Of a DNA stretch of 32,984 bases, positions 17,444 through 25,403 are shown one piece after another. This DNA is from JABMMZ01 sp044368575. GTDB lineage: Bacteria; Bacteroidota; Bacteroidia; NS11-12g; UBA955. The translations under genes were made by a program, and so were the position numbers. Under the pieces are notes generated by a model, which was not told the origin of the DNA, did no database searches, and was given only the letters and a program-made list of their open reading frames with translations. Positions within the stretch are counted from its first letter, which is position 1. Each line of letters opens with the position of its first letter. The stretch is from contig JBIPPH010000021.1 of the NCBI GenBank assembly GCA_044368575.1, positions 1-32,984 of the forward strand, given 5' to 3'.

Positions 17444-18351
17444 AATACGATATCATTAAAAGGGATAACCCTGTTGTAACCTTTTTGAGTAAAATATTCC
17501 ACAGTATTTTGACCTGTAGCCAATACATAATCGCCTCCCCATGCGCCTAAGCTTTTAACACTGCCATGGAAATCGGCAAAGCGTTCTTGTTTGATTGGCG
17601 GCACACCCAGTATTTGACTGGTTTCATTTTCAGCCAATTCAAGCAATAAACAGAATTCAAAATAATCATCGTTGGCACTGATCAATTTACTGATTCTAGA
17701 AATTTGAGCAATCTGAGAAGGCAAAGCATGGCGCTTGTGTTTGGCCAATTCTGCTCTAGAATTTTGTTTTTGATTCAAATGCACCAAGTACAATTGGTCT
17801 CTAAATGGTTTATTCCAATTGATGATTTCTATGCCTGGTTCTGAACCATTCATGGTATACAACAAGGGCTTGCCGTGTAGGGCAACTGCCACATCAAATC
17901 CACTGCCTTTAAAAGCATTAAAATGCAATGAATACGGATTGACCTGGGCCCATTGAGCAATATTATTGGTTAAAGTTGAACTGCTGCCTAAGCCCTCATC
18001 TAAATCAAATTCGATTTCAGTTTGCACCATCACATCTTGTTGGCCTTTTAAAAATTGAGGATTCAAATGCTGAGCATTCACCAAAAAACGAACCAATTGA
18101 ATGGCCACATCCAAATCTGTGCATGACTCCACAATCAAATAAGGCAAACTCAATTGGGCTTCAAACCAAACCTTTTGGTGTTTGTCTATGGCTTTCCAAA
18201 ACAACTTAGGTTCAAAACTATTCTGACCGTATTCTACTTTTAAACTTTGACCGAATTTTGTAGGTAATGCTAATGCAGTGGCACCGCCTAAAACAGCGTA
18301 TTCACCACACAACATTAATTTCCCGTGACTATAATAAGTTTGTAACGACAC
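17440..18351 (-). CDS. GYDIA-family GHMP kinase, candidate phosphomevalonate kinase
   Basis: 303 residues with a GTG start (the forward-strand bases 18349-18351 read CAC); no ATG lies upstream in frame before the HMG-CoA reductase stop, and the family begins about where this start puts it. Motifs: HGKLMLCGEYAVLGG at 9-23, the ATP loop GLGSSSTL at 120-127, GSGFDVA at 149-155 (the namesake GYDIA block, here FDVA), and LGAWGGDYVL near the C-terminus in place of the common GHMP motif 3. Its place between HMG-CoA reductase and mvaD, with no other candidate in the operon, suggests it phosphorylates mevalonate 5-phosphate to the diphosphate. That function is inference. It overlaps mvaD by 4 bases. 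Confidence 0.85.
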   Translation of the reverse strand: MSLQTYYSHGKLMLCGEYAVLGGATALALPTKFGQSLKVEYGQNSFEPKLFWKAIDKHQKVWFEAQLSLPYLIVESCTDLDVAIQLVRFLVNAQHLNPQFLKGQQDVMVQTEIEFDLDEGLGSSSTLTNNIAQWAQVNPYSLHFNAFKGSGFDVAVALHGKPLLYTMNGSEPGIEIINWNKPFRDQLYLVHLNQKQNSRAELAKHKRHALPSQIAQISRISKLISANDDYFEFCLLLELAENETSQILGVPPIKQERFADFHGSVKSLGAWGGDYVLATGQNTVEYFTQKGYNRVIPFNDIVL

Positions 18352-18357
18352 TTTTAA

Positions 18358-19704
18358 CTATTTGATTCCTGAAACACTGGCTACTTCTATACCTCTTAAT
18401 TGACAAAAGGCATTAACAGCAGCACTATAACTAACGACTTTATCTTTAAAATGTTCAACGATTTGTTGTTTCTCCGCTTCAGTTGCTTCCAACTGATTAA
18501 GGATATTTAACAAATGCATTTTCATATGTCCTTTTTGTATACCTGAAGTTACTAATGAACGAATGGCTGAGAAATTTTGTGCCAATCCGACTACTGCAGC
18601 AATTTTCATTAATTCAGTAGCATTTGGATTGCCTAATAATTTCAATGCAAATTTCACCATTGGATGCAAGGCCGTTAAGCCACCAACTGTGCCAAGGGCT
18701 AAAGGCAATTCAATACTAAACACCAATTGTCCATCTTTTATTTCTGCATGGGTTAAACTGCGGTATTGACCGCTTTTAGAGGCGTAAGTATGAGCAGAAG
18801 CTTCTACCGCTCTAAAATCATTGCCAGTTGCCAACACAACGCTGTCAACACCATTCATGATGCCTTTGTTGTGGGTAGTGGCTCTGTAAGGTTCTATTTC
18901 TGCAATTCTTACAGCTCTACAAAATTTATCAGCAAACTCTTGACCGCTCATTTCATTGCCTTCAGACAAGGCCTCGATAGGGGCAGACACTTCTGCTCTT
19001 ACCAAACAATGCGGTGTGTAATTGCTCAAAATACACATCACGATTTGCACTGATTTTTCTGAGTCTTTAATCAATGTTGTATCGGCTAAAGCAGCTCTGA
19101 AAATTTTAGCCAATTCTTCTAATACTGAATTGATAAAATTAGCGCCCATGCTATCGCAAGTATCGAAGGTTGCTTCAATTTGGTAGTAGCCAGGCTCTAA
19201 GGCTGTTTTATCGTTCAAGCGAATGTCTAAAATGCCGCCGCCTCTGAGTTGCATGTTCTTGGTGATGTGCTCGGTTTCAGCGTAAAAGCGAGGCTTGATG
19301 GCTTCAAAGAAAGCATGCAAGTCTTTAGCGTCTTGTCCTTCCCAAATAAAATGCACATGGCCGATCTTTTGAACATCTATGATTTGTGTTTTGAACCCGC
19401 CGCGCTCTAACCAAAAATTAGCAGATTTAGAAGCCGCCGCTACCACAGAACTTTCTTCTATGGCCATAGGCACACAATACATTTTGCCGTCGATTAAAAA
19501 ATTAGGGGCAATACCAAATGGAATGTAAAAATTACTGATGGTGTTTTCAATAAACTCATCGTGTAATTTTTGAGTAGCGGCATCAGGATGCCAATACGAT
19601 TTTAAAAAATCTATGGCTTCTGCATCGTTGTTCAGATAGTTTGAAACAATCCATTCTATTTTAGCCTCTTTGCTTAATTTAGAAAACCCTTTTATACTGC
19701 TCAT
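18358..19704 (-). CDS. mvaA: Class II hydroxymethylglutaryl-CoA reductase
   Basis: 448 residues. Class II features: YIPFGIAPNFLIDGK near residue 60, PMAIEESSVVAAASK with catalytic Glu83, HNKGIMNGVD with Lys280, ATGNDFRAVEA with Asp296, and KGHMKMHL with His393. The Lys-Asp spacing of 16 equals that in the Pseudomonas mevalonii enzyme (K267, D283), and the His distance is within one residue. Although the family is often labelled degradative, the neighbours here are biosynthetic, so it most likely reduces HMG-CoA to mevalonate. There is no membrane anchor. It is followed six bases later by the GYDIA kinase gene and lies 10 bases after the isomerase gene. Cofactor preference (NADH or NADPH) cannot be read from what I see. 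Confidence 0.96.
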   Translation of the reverse strand: MSSIKGFSKLSKEAKIEWIVSNYLNNDAEAIDFLKSYWHPDAATQKLHDEFIENTISNFYIPFGIAPNFLIDGKMYCVPMAIEESSVVAAASKSANFWLERGGFKTQIIDVQKIGHVHFIWEGQDAKDLHAFFEAIKPRFYAETEHITKNMQLRGGGILDIRLNDKTALEPGYYQIEATFDTCDSMGANFINSVLEELAKIFRAALADTTLIKDSEKSVQIVMCILSNYTPHCLVRAEVSAPIEALSEGNEMSGQEFADKFCRAVRIAEIEPYRATTHNKGIMNGVDSVVLATGNDFRAVEASAHTYASKSGQYRSLTHAEIKDGQLVFSIELPLALGTVGGLTALHPMVKFALKLLGNPNATELMKIAAVVGLAQNFSAIRSLVTSGIQKGHMKMHLLNILNQLEATEAEKQQIVEHFKDKVVSYSAAVNAFCQLRGIEVASVSGIK

Positions 19705-19714
19705 ATTTAGTTGT

Positions 19715-20716
19715 TTATTTGATGCTTAAGTATTGATGACACAATTCCAAGCCTTGTTGTTGAAGTTGACAAAATGCCCTCAAGGCCTCATATGAACCTG
19801 TAGCATGTTTTAGAAATGCTGAGGCTTGACCATACATGGCTGGCATTTTTGATTTTTGAGTGAGGTAATAGCCGTCCATAAAATGTTGCACGCCCCCGCT
19901 AATGATCACTTGCTTACACAAACGTTCAGAACCCATTGCTTCAGAAATTTGATTTAAGTTCTCTAACATTTCACCTGCGGTGTGCCCTATGTGTTGAACC
20001 GGCAACCATTGTTGCTGAGCCAGTTCGGTTTGTCTGTGTAATTCAATGGCAGAAAAATTAGTACCACCATGGGCTGCAAATTCAATGGCTTCCAAAGGCA
20101 ATTCTAACAACGCTTTCATCGATTTGGGACCAAAGCCTTGACCAACCTCTTTTACGATGACTTTGCAATCCATAGCATCCAAAAAGCGCTTGATGGTATC
20201 AATTGGCGCCTGACGAATGGCATCGCCTTCTGGTTGCAACCATTCTTGCAATGGGTTGATATGAATGATTAAACCATCGGCTTGCAATTGCTTAATGAGA
20301 GTAGTAACTTGACTTAATTGACCTTCGGCTATAAGATGCTCAATTTGGGCTATTCCTAAATTGGCAAATAAAGGCTGATCGCCCATTAAATGCCTTACAT
20401 CAAAATCTTTTAGATAGTCTTGATTGTGCAGTAAAATTCTGCAACTGCCTAAACCCAATCCCATACCAAACTCTGCACAAGCTTTGGCCAAATTTTGATT
20501 GATGGTAGCGGCCATTGCTGTGCCACCTGTCATGCTACTGATCCAAATAGGCAAGCGCATGGTTTTGCCGGCTAAACTAGCTGCAGGCAAGGCTTTATTG
20601 GGGTGTGGAGCCATCAATGGCTCATAATTGAAGCGCGCATCATTGCCACTAATTTGCGACAAAAACGCTAATTCAATATGGTCTTTCTTCCTTTGTGAGG
20701 TTTGATGGGTATCCAA
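19715..20716 (-). CDS. fni: Type 2 isopentenyl-diphosphate delta-isomerase (FMN-dependent)
   Basis: 333 residues from a TTG start (forward bases 20714-20716 are CAA). An in-frame TAA lies five codons upstream with no ATG between, and the family's opening RKKDHIELA follows at residues 9-17, so TTG is the only sensible start. Type 2 features: SSMTGG (60-65), GLGLGSCR (86-93), the active-site phrase NPLQEWLQPEGD (154-165) with the conserved Gln and Glu, VKEVG with Lys189, and FMN phosphate loops HGGTNFSAIE and IISGG. It interconverts IPP and DMAPP. It is the first gene of the mevalonate operon and has a -7-type element 30 bases upstream. Confidence 0.94.
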   Translation of the reverse strand: MDTHQTSQRKKDHIELAFLSQISGNDARFNYEPLMAPHPNKALPAASLAGKTMRLPIWISSMTGGTAMAATINQNLAKACAEFGMGLGLGSCRILLHNQDYLKDFDVRHLMGDQPLFANLGIAQIEHLIAEGQLSQVTTLIKQLQADGLIIHINPLQEWLQPEGDAIRQAPIDTIKRFLDAMDCKVIVKEVGQGFGPKSMKALLELPLEAIEFAAHGGTNFSAIELHRQTELAQQQWLPVQHIGHTAGEMLENLNQISEAMGSERLCKQVIISGGVQHFMDGYYLTQKSKMPAMYGQASAFLKHATGSYEALRAFCQLQQQGLELCHQYLSIK

Positions 20717-20746
20717 AGTGTTTAAGGCTTATTAAAAATATAACCA

Positions 20747-20754
20747 CAAAGATA
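20747..20754 (-). promoter_or_regulatory. Predicted -7 element of the isoprenoid operon promoter
   Basis: On the minus strand this reads TATCTTTG, an exact fit to TAnnTTTG. It ends 30 bases before the TTG start of the isomerase gene, giving an expected leader of about 25 bases. A clear TTG-type -33 box is not visible; the expected site near 20776 falls inside the hairpin that follows the peptidase gene. Confidence 0.55.
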
Positions 20755-20773
20755 GGTTTTTGTTTTAAGAAAC

Positions 20774-20789
20774 CTCAGAAAGCGCTGAG
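20774..20789 (-). terminator. Possible weak terminator after the M1 peptidase gene
   Basis: CTCAG, six-base loop, CTGAG; on the minus strand it is followed by GTTTCTT. The stem is 5 base pairs and the T-run is broken, so function is doubtful. It lies 15 bases past the peptidase stop and just upstream of the isoprenoid promoter, a reasonable position. Confidence 0.3.
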
Positions 20790-20803
20790 CCTTGGTCGAA
20801 GAC

Positions 20804-23236
20804 TTAGTCCTTTAGTCCTAAATTTTTAAGCGTGCTTTGTTGCTCTGAACTTAAGGCTTGAATGGCATTTTGCAACACGACATTGTAGTCTTTTTGCTTT
20901 TTTAATGTCTTCAACACATCAGAACATGGGCCATATAATCTGCTGTTATAAGTTAAACAAGCTTCGATTAAATGCTCTGCAATTTTTGGCGAAAACACAT
21001 TCAAACGCTTAATGGCTTGAGCGGCTGCTACTCGGGTCCTGAATTCATAGTTAGGGCCGCATAAAACAGTTAGGGCTTCAAGGTTAGCATCAACATTCAC
21101 TTTTTGGGCTATGCTGTGTTCTAAATATTTGCAATGCACATTGTTGTTCTGACCAGATACTGTGCTCACTGAAGCAAGGGCTTTGAGTTTAACCGCAGGA
21201 GCAACTTTGCTGGCGTTCACCAATTTATCGAGCGCATTTTCTACCACAGAATAACTGCTGTCTTTGAGCAATTGTTCGTATAGAGCAACGTGATCAAGCA
21301 CCAAAGTATCTGCTGCGATAAAGGCGTTTTTAACCTCCGCTTTTGTATCCTTAATAATCAAAGCAAACAGCTTGTGCTTTGGTTGATTGGCTAATTGTTT
21401 AGCAATTTCAGCGCGAATGGCTGGGTGTTTTTCAGCTGCAAAACGGGCCATTAACAAGGTTTGTTTGTCTTTGATAGGCAAATCTTTCATAGCCGCAACA
21501 GCATCATAACGGTCAATCATGTATTTGGCTTTTGCCGCCTGAGCCATCAATTCTGAAGGGCTCTTAGCAAAGTCCATTTTCTTCATCACTTTATTTTGTT
21601 CATCAAACAAAACAAAATCAATATCGGCATTGGCTTTAGGCAATGCAATGGTTTGTTGAGCACTGTCCATTACCCAAACGGTTTTACGGTCTACTTGACC
21701 ATTCTTGTAATACACAGCGAAATCAACTGGCATTTTAAAATACCTTACATGACCATCCGTCTTATGTGTTTGCGTAATGTTCACTAAAACTTGATTGTTT
21801 TGAGTGGTATAGCTCACTTTGTAATGCGGCTCACCTCCTCTGTGTATCCATTGATCAAAAAACCAATCGTAGTTCAAACCAAGTTTGTCTTTTAAAGCTT
21901 TTTGAAAGTCCCAAGACTCTACATTTTTAAAGCCATTAACGGCCAAATAATGTTGTATAAATCTGGTAAAATTCTCCGGACCCAATTGGTAGCGCAACAT
22001 ACCCAAAACCGCACTGCCCTTTGGGTATAATCTGGTTGTTCCGCCTTTGGTATGACGCACTGGGAAGTTGTCCTTTTCACTTTGAGCTAAGGCGGAATTG
22101 TATTCCCCTCTCATAGCCCATTGATAAGCATCATCGCCTTCTAACCATTGGAAAAACAATTTAGGGAAAAAGGTAGCAAAGCTTTCTTGTAACCAAACGT
22201 CGTTTCCACTGCGAGCAGTGATCAAATCACCGAACCATTGATGGGTTAACTCATGGCAATTGACCCCCATGTAATTTCTGTCTTTGAAGCCTCTGGCATC
22301 AACAGTAAAGAAATCTCCAAAGATGGTGGCTGAAGTATTTTCCATGGCACCATATAAAAAGTTCTGAACCATGATTTGCGCATAGGAGCCCCATGGGTAG
22401 GGTGTGCCCGTTTCATCTTCGAGCAATTCTATCATTCGTTCAGTATACAAACTAGTGGTTTCAACACGGTCTTTGAATTCAGGGTAATACCAAAACTGAA
22501 CTGGCGTACCGCGTTTGGTAGTTGTTGATTTGATGGCGTAATCGCCTATGCCCAACATCAATAAATAACCAGCATGAGGCTTTTCTAACTGATAATGCCA
22601 TGTAGCTGTACCGGTGCCATTGTCTGTGTTAGACAACAATTTGCCATTCGACAAACATTTGTACTGAAGCGGAATAGTAACAACCGTTTCAGTAGTGAAC
22701 TTATCGTTCATGCAATCGTACATCGGAATCCAGTGGCGGTTGTCTATGCCTTGACCTTGGGTCCAAATTTGTTTACGGATATAATTGATATCTGGTGCTT
22801 GCTTATTCTCCGGTTGATTCCATCCGATAAAGTATATGCCCTTTTTTGGCATAGCGGTGTATTCAAATACAATACTGTGTTGTTCATCCCACATCAATGA
22901 CTTAGTGAAACGCACCACCACCCCATCAGTTTGAATGGTGAACGGCACAGGCAAACCATCTAATAAAGCTGAATGGATTTGAATGCCAGGCGCATCAAAA
23001 AACAAAGTGTCAATATGGTTTTGTAAGGTCACAAATTGATGGGTCACTTTACCCAAAACAGTTGCTGCCTCGGGCTTAAAAGACACTTGCACCTTCATGT
23101 GCTGAATGTCTACACTGTGCTGACGCTCTGCGGCATCAGGATCAGATAAGTAATGAATATGCGGGGTTTCTGTTTGTGCTTGAACAGCTTGAAAACATAG
23201 GCCAATGGCCAAGCATAAATAAGTCAGTTTTTTCAT
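20804..23236 (-). CDS. Secreted M1-family aminopeptidase
   Basis: 810 residues from the ATG at 23236. A TTG four codons earlier (23248) is in frame but lies inside the -7 element, so I reject it. The first 20 residues (MKK, a hydrophobic run, then AVQA before Gln) are a signal peptide, so the enzyme is exported. An N-terminal beta domain leads to GAMEN (296-300), which binds the substrate N-terminus, and HELTH (His328, Glu329, His332) with the third zinc ligand Glu351 in WLQES, the HExxH-x18-E gluzincin pattern. The last 270 residues look helical and repeat-like. No C-terminal secretion-sorting domain is seen. It probably trims peptides in the periplasm or at the outer membrane; the substrate is unknown. 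It is a single-gene unit. Confidence 0.93.
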   Translation of the reverse strand: MKKLTYLCLAIGLCFQAVQAQTETPHIHYLSDPDAAERQHSVDIQHMKVQVSFKPEAATVLGKVTHQFVTLQNHIDTLFFDAPGIQIHSALLDGLPVPFTIQTDGVVVRFTKSLMWDEQHSIVFEYTAMPKKGIYFIGWNQPENKQAPDINYIRKQIWTQGQGIDNRHWIPMYDCMNDKFTTETVVTIPLQYKCLSNGKLLSNTDNGTGTATWHYQLEKPHAGYLLMLGIGDYAIKSTTTKRGTPVQFWYYPEFKDRVETTSLYTERMIELLEDETGTPYPWGSYAQIMVQNFLYGAMENTSATIFGDFFTVDARGFKDRNYMGVNCHELTHQWFGDLITARSGNDVWLQESFATFFPKLFFQWLEGDDAYQWAMRGEYNSALAQSEKDNFPVRHTKGGTTRLYPKGSAVLGMLRYQLGPENFTRFIQHYLAVNGFKNVESWDFQKALKDKLGLNYDWFFDQWIHRGGEPHYKVSYTTQNNQVLVNITQTHKTDGHVRYFKMPVDFAVYYKNGQVDRKTVWVMDSAQQTIALPKANADIDFVLFDEQNKVMKKMDFAKSPSELMAQAAKAKYMIDRYDAVAAMKDLPIKDKQTLLMARFAAEKHPAIRAEIAKQLANQPKHKLFALIIKDTKAEVKNAFIAADTLVLDHVALYEQLLKDSSYSVVENALDKLVNASKVAPAVKLKALASVSTVSGQNNNVHCKYLEHSIAQKVNVDANLEALTVLCGPNYEFRTRVAAAQAIKRLNVFSPKIAEHLIEACLTYNSRLYGPCSDVLKTLKKQKDYNVVLQNAIQALSSEQQSTLKNLGLKD

Positions 23237-23245
23237 GGTCGAAGG

Positions 23246-23253
23246 CAAAAATA
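23246..23253 (-). promoter_or_regulatory. Predicted -7 element of the M1 peptidase gene
   Basis: Minus strand TATTTTTG, matching TAnnTTTG. It ends only 9 bases before the ATG, so the leader would be about 4-5 bases. No TTG-type -33 box is seen. An inverted repeat AGGGA-aaa-TCCCT (23254-23266) abuts it upstream and could be an operator or chance. Confidence 0.35.
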
Positions 23254-23366
23254 AGGGAAAATCCCTAAAGCTAAAGGCTTAATTCCTGTTGAATCTTTAA
23301 ACAAAAAACAAAGACAAAACAGATTATGATGGCCTATAAGCCCTCGTTACAAGACAGATTTTTATA

Positions 23367-23397
23367 TTGTTCTTTTGCTTCTTTATTAGTAGGTTTG
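23367..23397 (+). promoter_or_regulatory. Predicted promoter of the E2 acetyltransferase gene
   Basis: TTG at 23367-23369, a 20-base spacer and TAGGTTTG at 23390-23397 fit the Bacteroidota -33/-7 arrangement. The ATG at 23415 follows 17 bases after the -7 element. The 178-base divergent gap 23237-23414 holds this promoter and that of the peptidase; I see no gene in it. Confidence 0.6.
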
Positions 23398-23414
23398 CAG
23401 ACATTAACAAAATT

Positions 23415-24638
23415 ATGGCGGTAGCAATCAAAATGCCCAAAATGAGTGACACCATGACCGAAGGTGTTGTCAGAAAATGGAATTTCAAAGTAGGTGATAC
23501 CATTAAAAGTGGTGATATTTTAGCGGAAGTAGAAACCGATAAAGCCACTATGGACCTTGAAAATTACGAGAAAGGTACCATTCTTCATTTTGCCATCAAC
23601 GAAGGTGACGCGGTGCCTGTAGATGGCATCATAGCCATTGTTGGTAATGCCGGCGAAGATTTTGCAGCTTTATTATCAGCTGCACCTGCTCCAGCAGCTA
23701 GCACTAGCAATGAAAAAACAGAAAGCCCAGCAGTTGAAGCAGCAGCTCCAGTTGTAGAAGCACCGGTTGTGAACACCAACAGTTCAAACGGTTCAAGGGT
23801 ATTGGCCTCACCTTTAGCTAAGAAATTAGCTGAAGCAAAAGGCATAGACATCAGCAATGTTCAAGGTTCTGGTGAGAATGGCAGAGTGGTTAAAAGTGAT
23901 GTTGAACAATTCAAAGGTGGTTCAAGCATATCAAAAGCAGCCCCTATTGTTGGCAAAGAAAGTTATGAGGAAATCAATGTGTCTCAAATGCGTAAAACCA
24001 TTGCCGGCAGATTAGCTGAAAGCAAATTCACCGCACCGCATTTCTATTTAACCATGGAAATCAACATGGACAAAGCATTGTCTGCAAGAGCTGCCATTAA
24101 CCAAGCTGCTAACTCAAAAGTATCTGTTAACGATATGATTGTGAAAGCCAGCGCAATGGCTTTAAGACAACATCCATGGGCAAATGCTTCTTGGTTAGGC
24201 ACTAAAATCAGATTCAATCACCACATCCACATTGGTGTGGCTATGGCGGTTGAAGATGGCTTATTGGTGCCAGTGGTTAAGTTTGCTGATCAAAAAGGCT
24301 TAACTGATATCAGTAACGAAATCAAAGTATTTGGCGCGAAAGCAAAAGAGAAAAAATTACAACCAGCCGATTGGACTGGCAATACCTTTACCATTTCTAA
24401 TTTAGGGATGTTTGGTATTGAGGAATTCACTGCCATCATTAACCCACCAGATGCTTGTATCTTAGCTGTTGGCGGTGTTAAAGAAACTGTAGGCATTGTG
24501 AATGGTCAAATCGCTAAAACCAATATCATGAAGGTCACTTTAAGTTGTGACCACAGAGTAGTTGATGGTGTTGTTGGTTCTAAATTCTTAAATACCCTTA
24601 AATCGTATTTAGAAGAACCAGTACTAATGTTTCAATAA
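23415..24638 (+). CDS. pdhC: Dihydrolipoamide acyltransferase (E2), probably of pyruvate dehydrogenase
   Basis: 407 residues from the ATG at 23415. A longer frame from a TTG at 23367 is rejected because it begins in the promoter and adds 16 residues unlike the family. There is one lipoyl domain (about 1-80) with the lipoylated Lys43 in ETDKATMD; an Ala/Pro/Glu-rich linker (about 88-127); an E1/E3-binding domain (about 128-166, RVLASPLAKKLAEAKGI and GSGENGRVVKSDV); and the catalytic domain ending in DHRVVDG (His380, Asp384). E2 transfers the acyl group from lipoate to CoA in the cytoplasm. The wording of the lipoyl and binding domains resembles PDH E2, but a 2-oxoglutarate or branched-chain E2 is not excluded; E1 and E3 genes are not adjacent. 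It stands alone between its own promoter and a terminator. Confidence 0.88.
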   Translation: MAVAIKMPKMSDTMTEGVVRKWNFKVGDTIKSGDILAEVETDKATMDLENYEKGTILHFAINEGDAVPVDGIIAIVGNAGEDFAALLSAAPAPAASTSNEKTESPAVEAAAPVVEAPVVNTNSSNGSRVLASPLAKKLAEAKGIDISNVQGSGENGRVVKSDVEQFKGGSSISKAAPIVGKESYEEINVSQMRKTIAGRLAESKFTAPHFYLTMEINMDKALSARAAINQAANSKVSVNDMIVKASAMALRQHPWANASWLGTKIRFNHHIHIGVAMAVEDGLLVPVVKFADQKGLTDISNEIKVFGAKAKEKKLQPADWTGNTFTISNLGMFGIEEFTAIINPPDACILAVGGVKETVGIVNGQIAKTNIMKVTLSCDHRVVDGVVGSKFLNTLKSYLEEPVLMFQ

Positions 24639-24661
24639 GCCTTAGGGCATACTAAAATAGT

Positions 24662-24689
24662 AAAAACCGCTTTTTTAGGCGGTTTTTTT
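24662..24689. terminator. Bidirectional rho-independent terminator
   Basis: AAAAACCGC pairs with GCGGTTTTT around an 8-base loop, with Ts running to 24689 on the plus strand and As at the start providing Ts on the minus strand. It lies 23 bases past the E2 stop and 19 bases from the convergent lipoprotein gene's stop, so it can serve both. Confidence 0.9.
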
Positions 24690-24708
24690 ATGCCTTTAAA
24701 ATGGCGTT

Positions 24709-24903
24709 TTACTGAGCTGAAGAATCAGTGCTTTCTGTAGCATTCATATCTGCATTCATGATAGAATCTACATACTTCTGATTGATGGCTTCTTGCGCAT
24801 TGTCCATACTGTCTCTCTCTTTGGTTTCTTGTTCTTCTGATTTAGAACTGCCGCAAGACATAGTCAAGCTTAATAGACAACTGAATAAAATGATTTTTTT
24901 CAT
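24709..24903 (-). CDS. Small predicted lipoprotein, function unknown
   Basis: 64 residues from the ATG at 24903; another ATG two codons upstream (24909) is equally possible, and a TTG at 24960 is rejected because it would place 19 residues ahead of an obvious signal sequence. MKKIILFSCLLSLTMSC is a lipoprotein signal peptide with Cys17 as the likely lipidated residue. The mature part, about 48 residues, is hydrophilic and acidic (Ser, Glu, Asp, Asn rich) with no recognised domain. It ends near a shared terminator and starts about 55 bases after the YraN gene on the same strand. I do not recognise the family. Confidence 0.65.
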   Translation of the reverse strand: MKKIILFSCLLSLTMSCGSSKSEEQETKERDSMDNAQEAINQKYVDSIMNADMNATESTDSSAQ

Positions 24904-24960
24904 AGACATAAAACGATACCTGCGAATTTGTTGAATTCTATCGAGAATTACAAATGCCAA

Positions 24961-25347
24961 CTATTCCATACTAAACACATTTAAATTATCAGGCCAAAAA
25001 GCATCTTCAAAATGTTCTATGGATTCTCCAAAAGTATTGGTAATGATAGAAATGATATCATAGCGAATGCCTTTAAATTGAGGTGATTGTTCATCGATAT
25101 AGGCCTCAATGGCTTCTGATAGATGCACTTGTTGTTGAGCCGATAGAAACGCACTAGGGGCGCCGTATTTCTCTGTTTGACGGGTTTTGATTTCTACCAC
25201 CACTAAGAGATCTTGATAGCGGGCAATGATGTCTATTTCATTGCGAGATGAACGCCAATTTTGTTCTAAAATAGCATAGCCTTTGGCCTGCAAAAATTGA
25301 AGCGCTAAGCGCTCACCGTATTGTCCTAATTGATTGTGTTGAGCCAT
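24961..25347 (-). CDS. YraN/UPF0102 family protein
   Basis: 128 residues, usual length. The layout is that of the family's restriction-endonuclease-like fold: Gly-x-x-Gly-Glu near the start (LGQYGERLALQFL), RNEIDIIAR with Glu37 and Asp39, then VVVEIKTR with Glu52 and Lys54, which together make a PD-(D/E)xK-type site. The cytoplasmic role of YraN proteins is not settled; nuclease activity is inferred from fold. It lies between the outer-membrane protein gene and the lipoprotein gene on the same strand. Confidence 0.9.
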   Translation of the reverse strand: MAQHNQLGQYGERLALQFLQAKGYAILEQNWRSSRNEIDIIARYQDLLVVVEIKTRQTEKYGAPSAFLSAQQQVHLSEAIEAYIDEQSPQFKGIRYDIISIITNTFGESIEHFEDAFWPDNLNVFSME

Positions 25348-25403
25348 AGCATAAAATTAATTACAACCATGAACTCAAGCGTTATTTAAACGTTTAAAAG
25401 TGC

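Noticed and set aside
23367..23414. Longer E2 protein from a TTG at 23367
   Set aside because: The TTG is better explained as the -33 box; the lipoyl domain begins right after the ATG at 23415.
24904..24960. Longer lipoprotein from a TTG at 24960
   Set aside because: It would bury a clear lipoprotein signal peptide 19 residues in from the N-terminus.
25385..25398. A perfect 14-base palindrome TTTAAACGTTTAAA between the outer-membrane protein and YraN genes
   Set aside because: Made almost wholly of A and T; by a rough base-composition estimate a few such palindromes are expected by chance in a window this size. No promoter or T-run sits with it.
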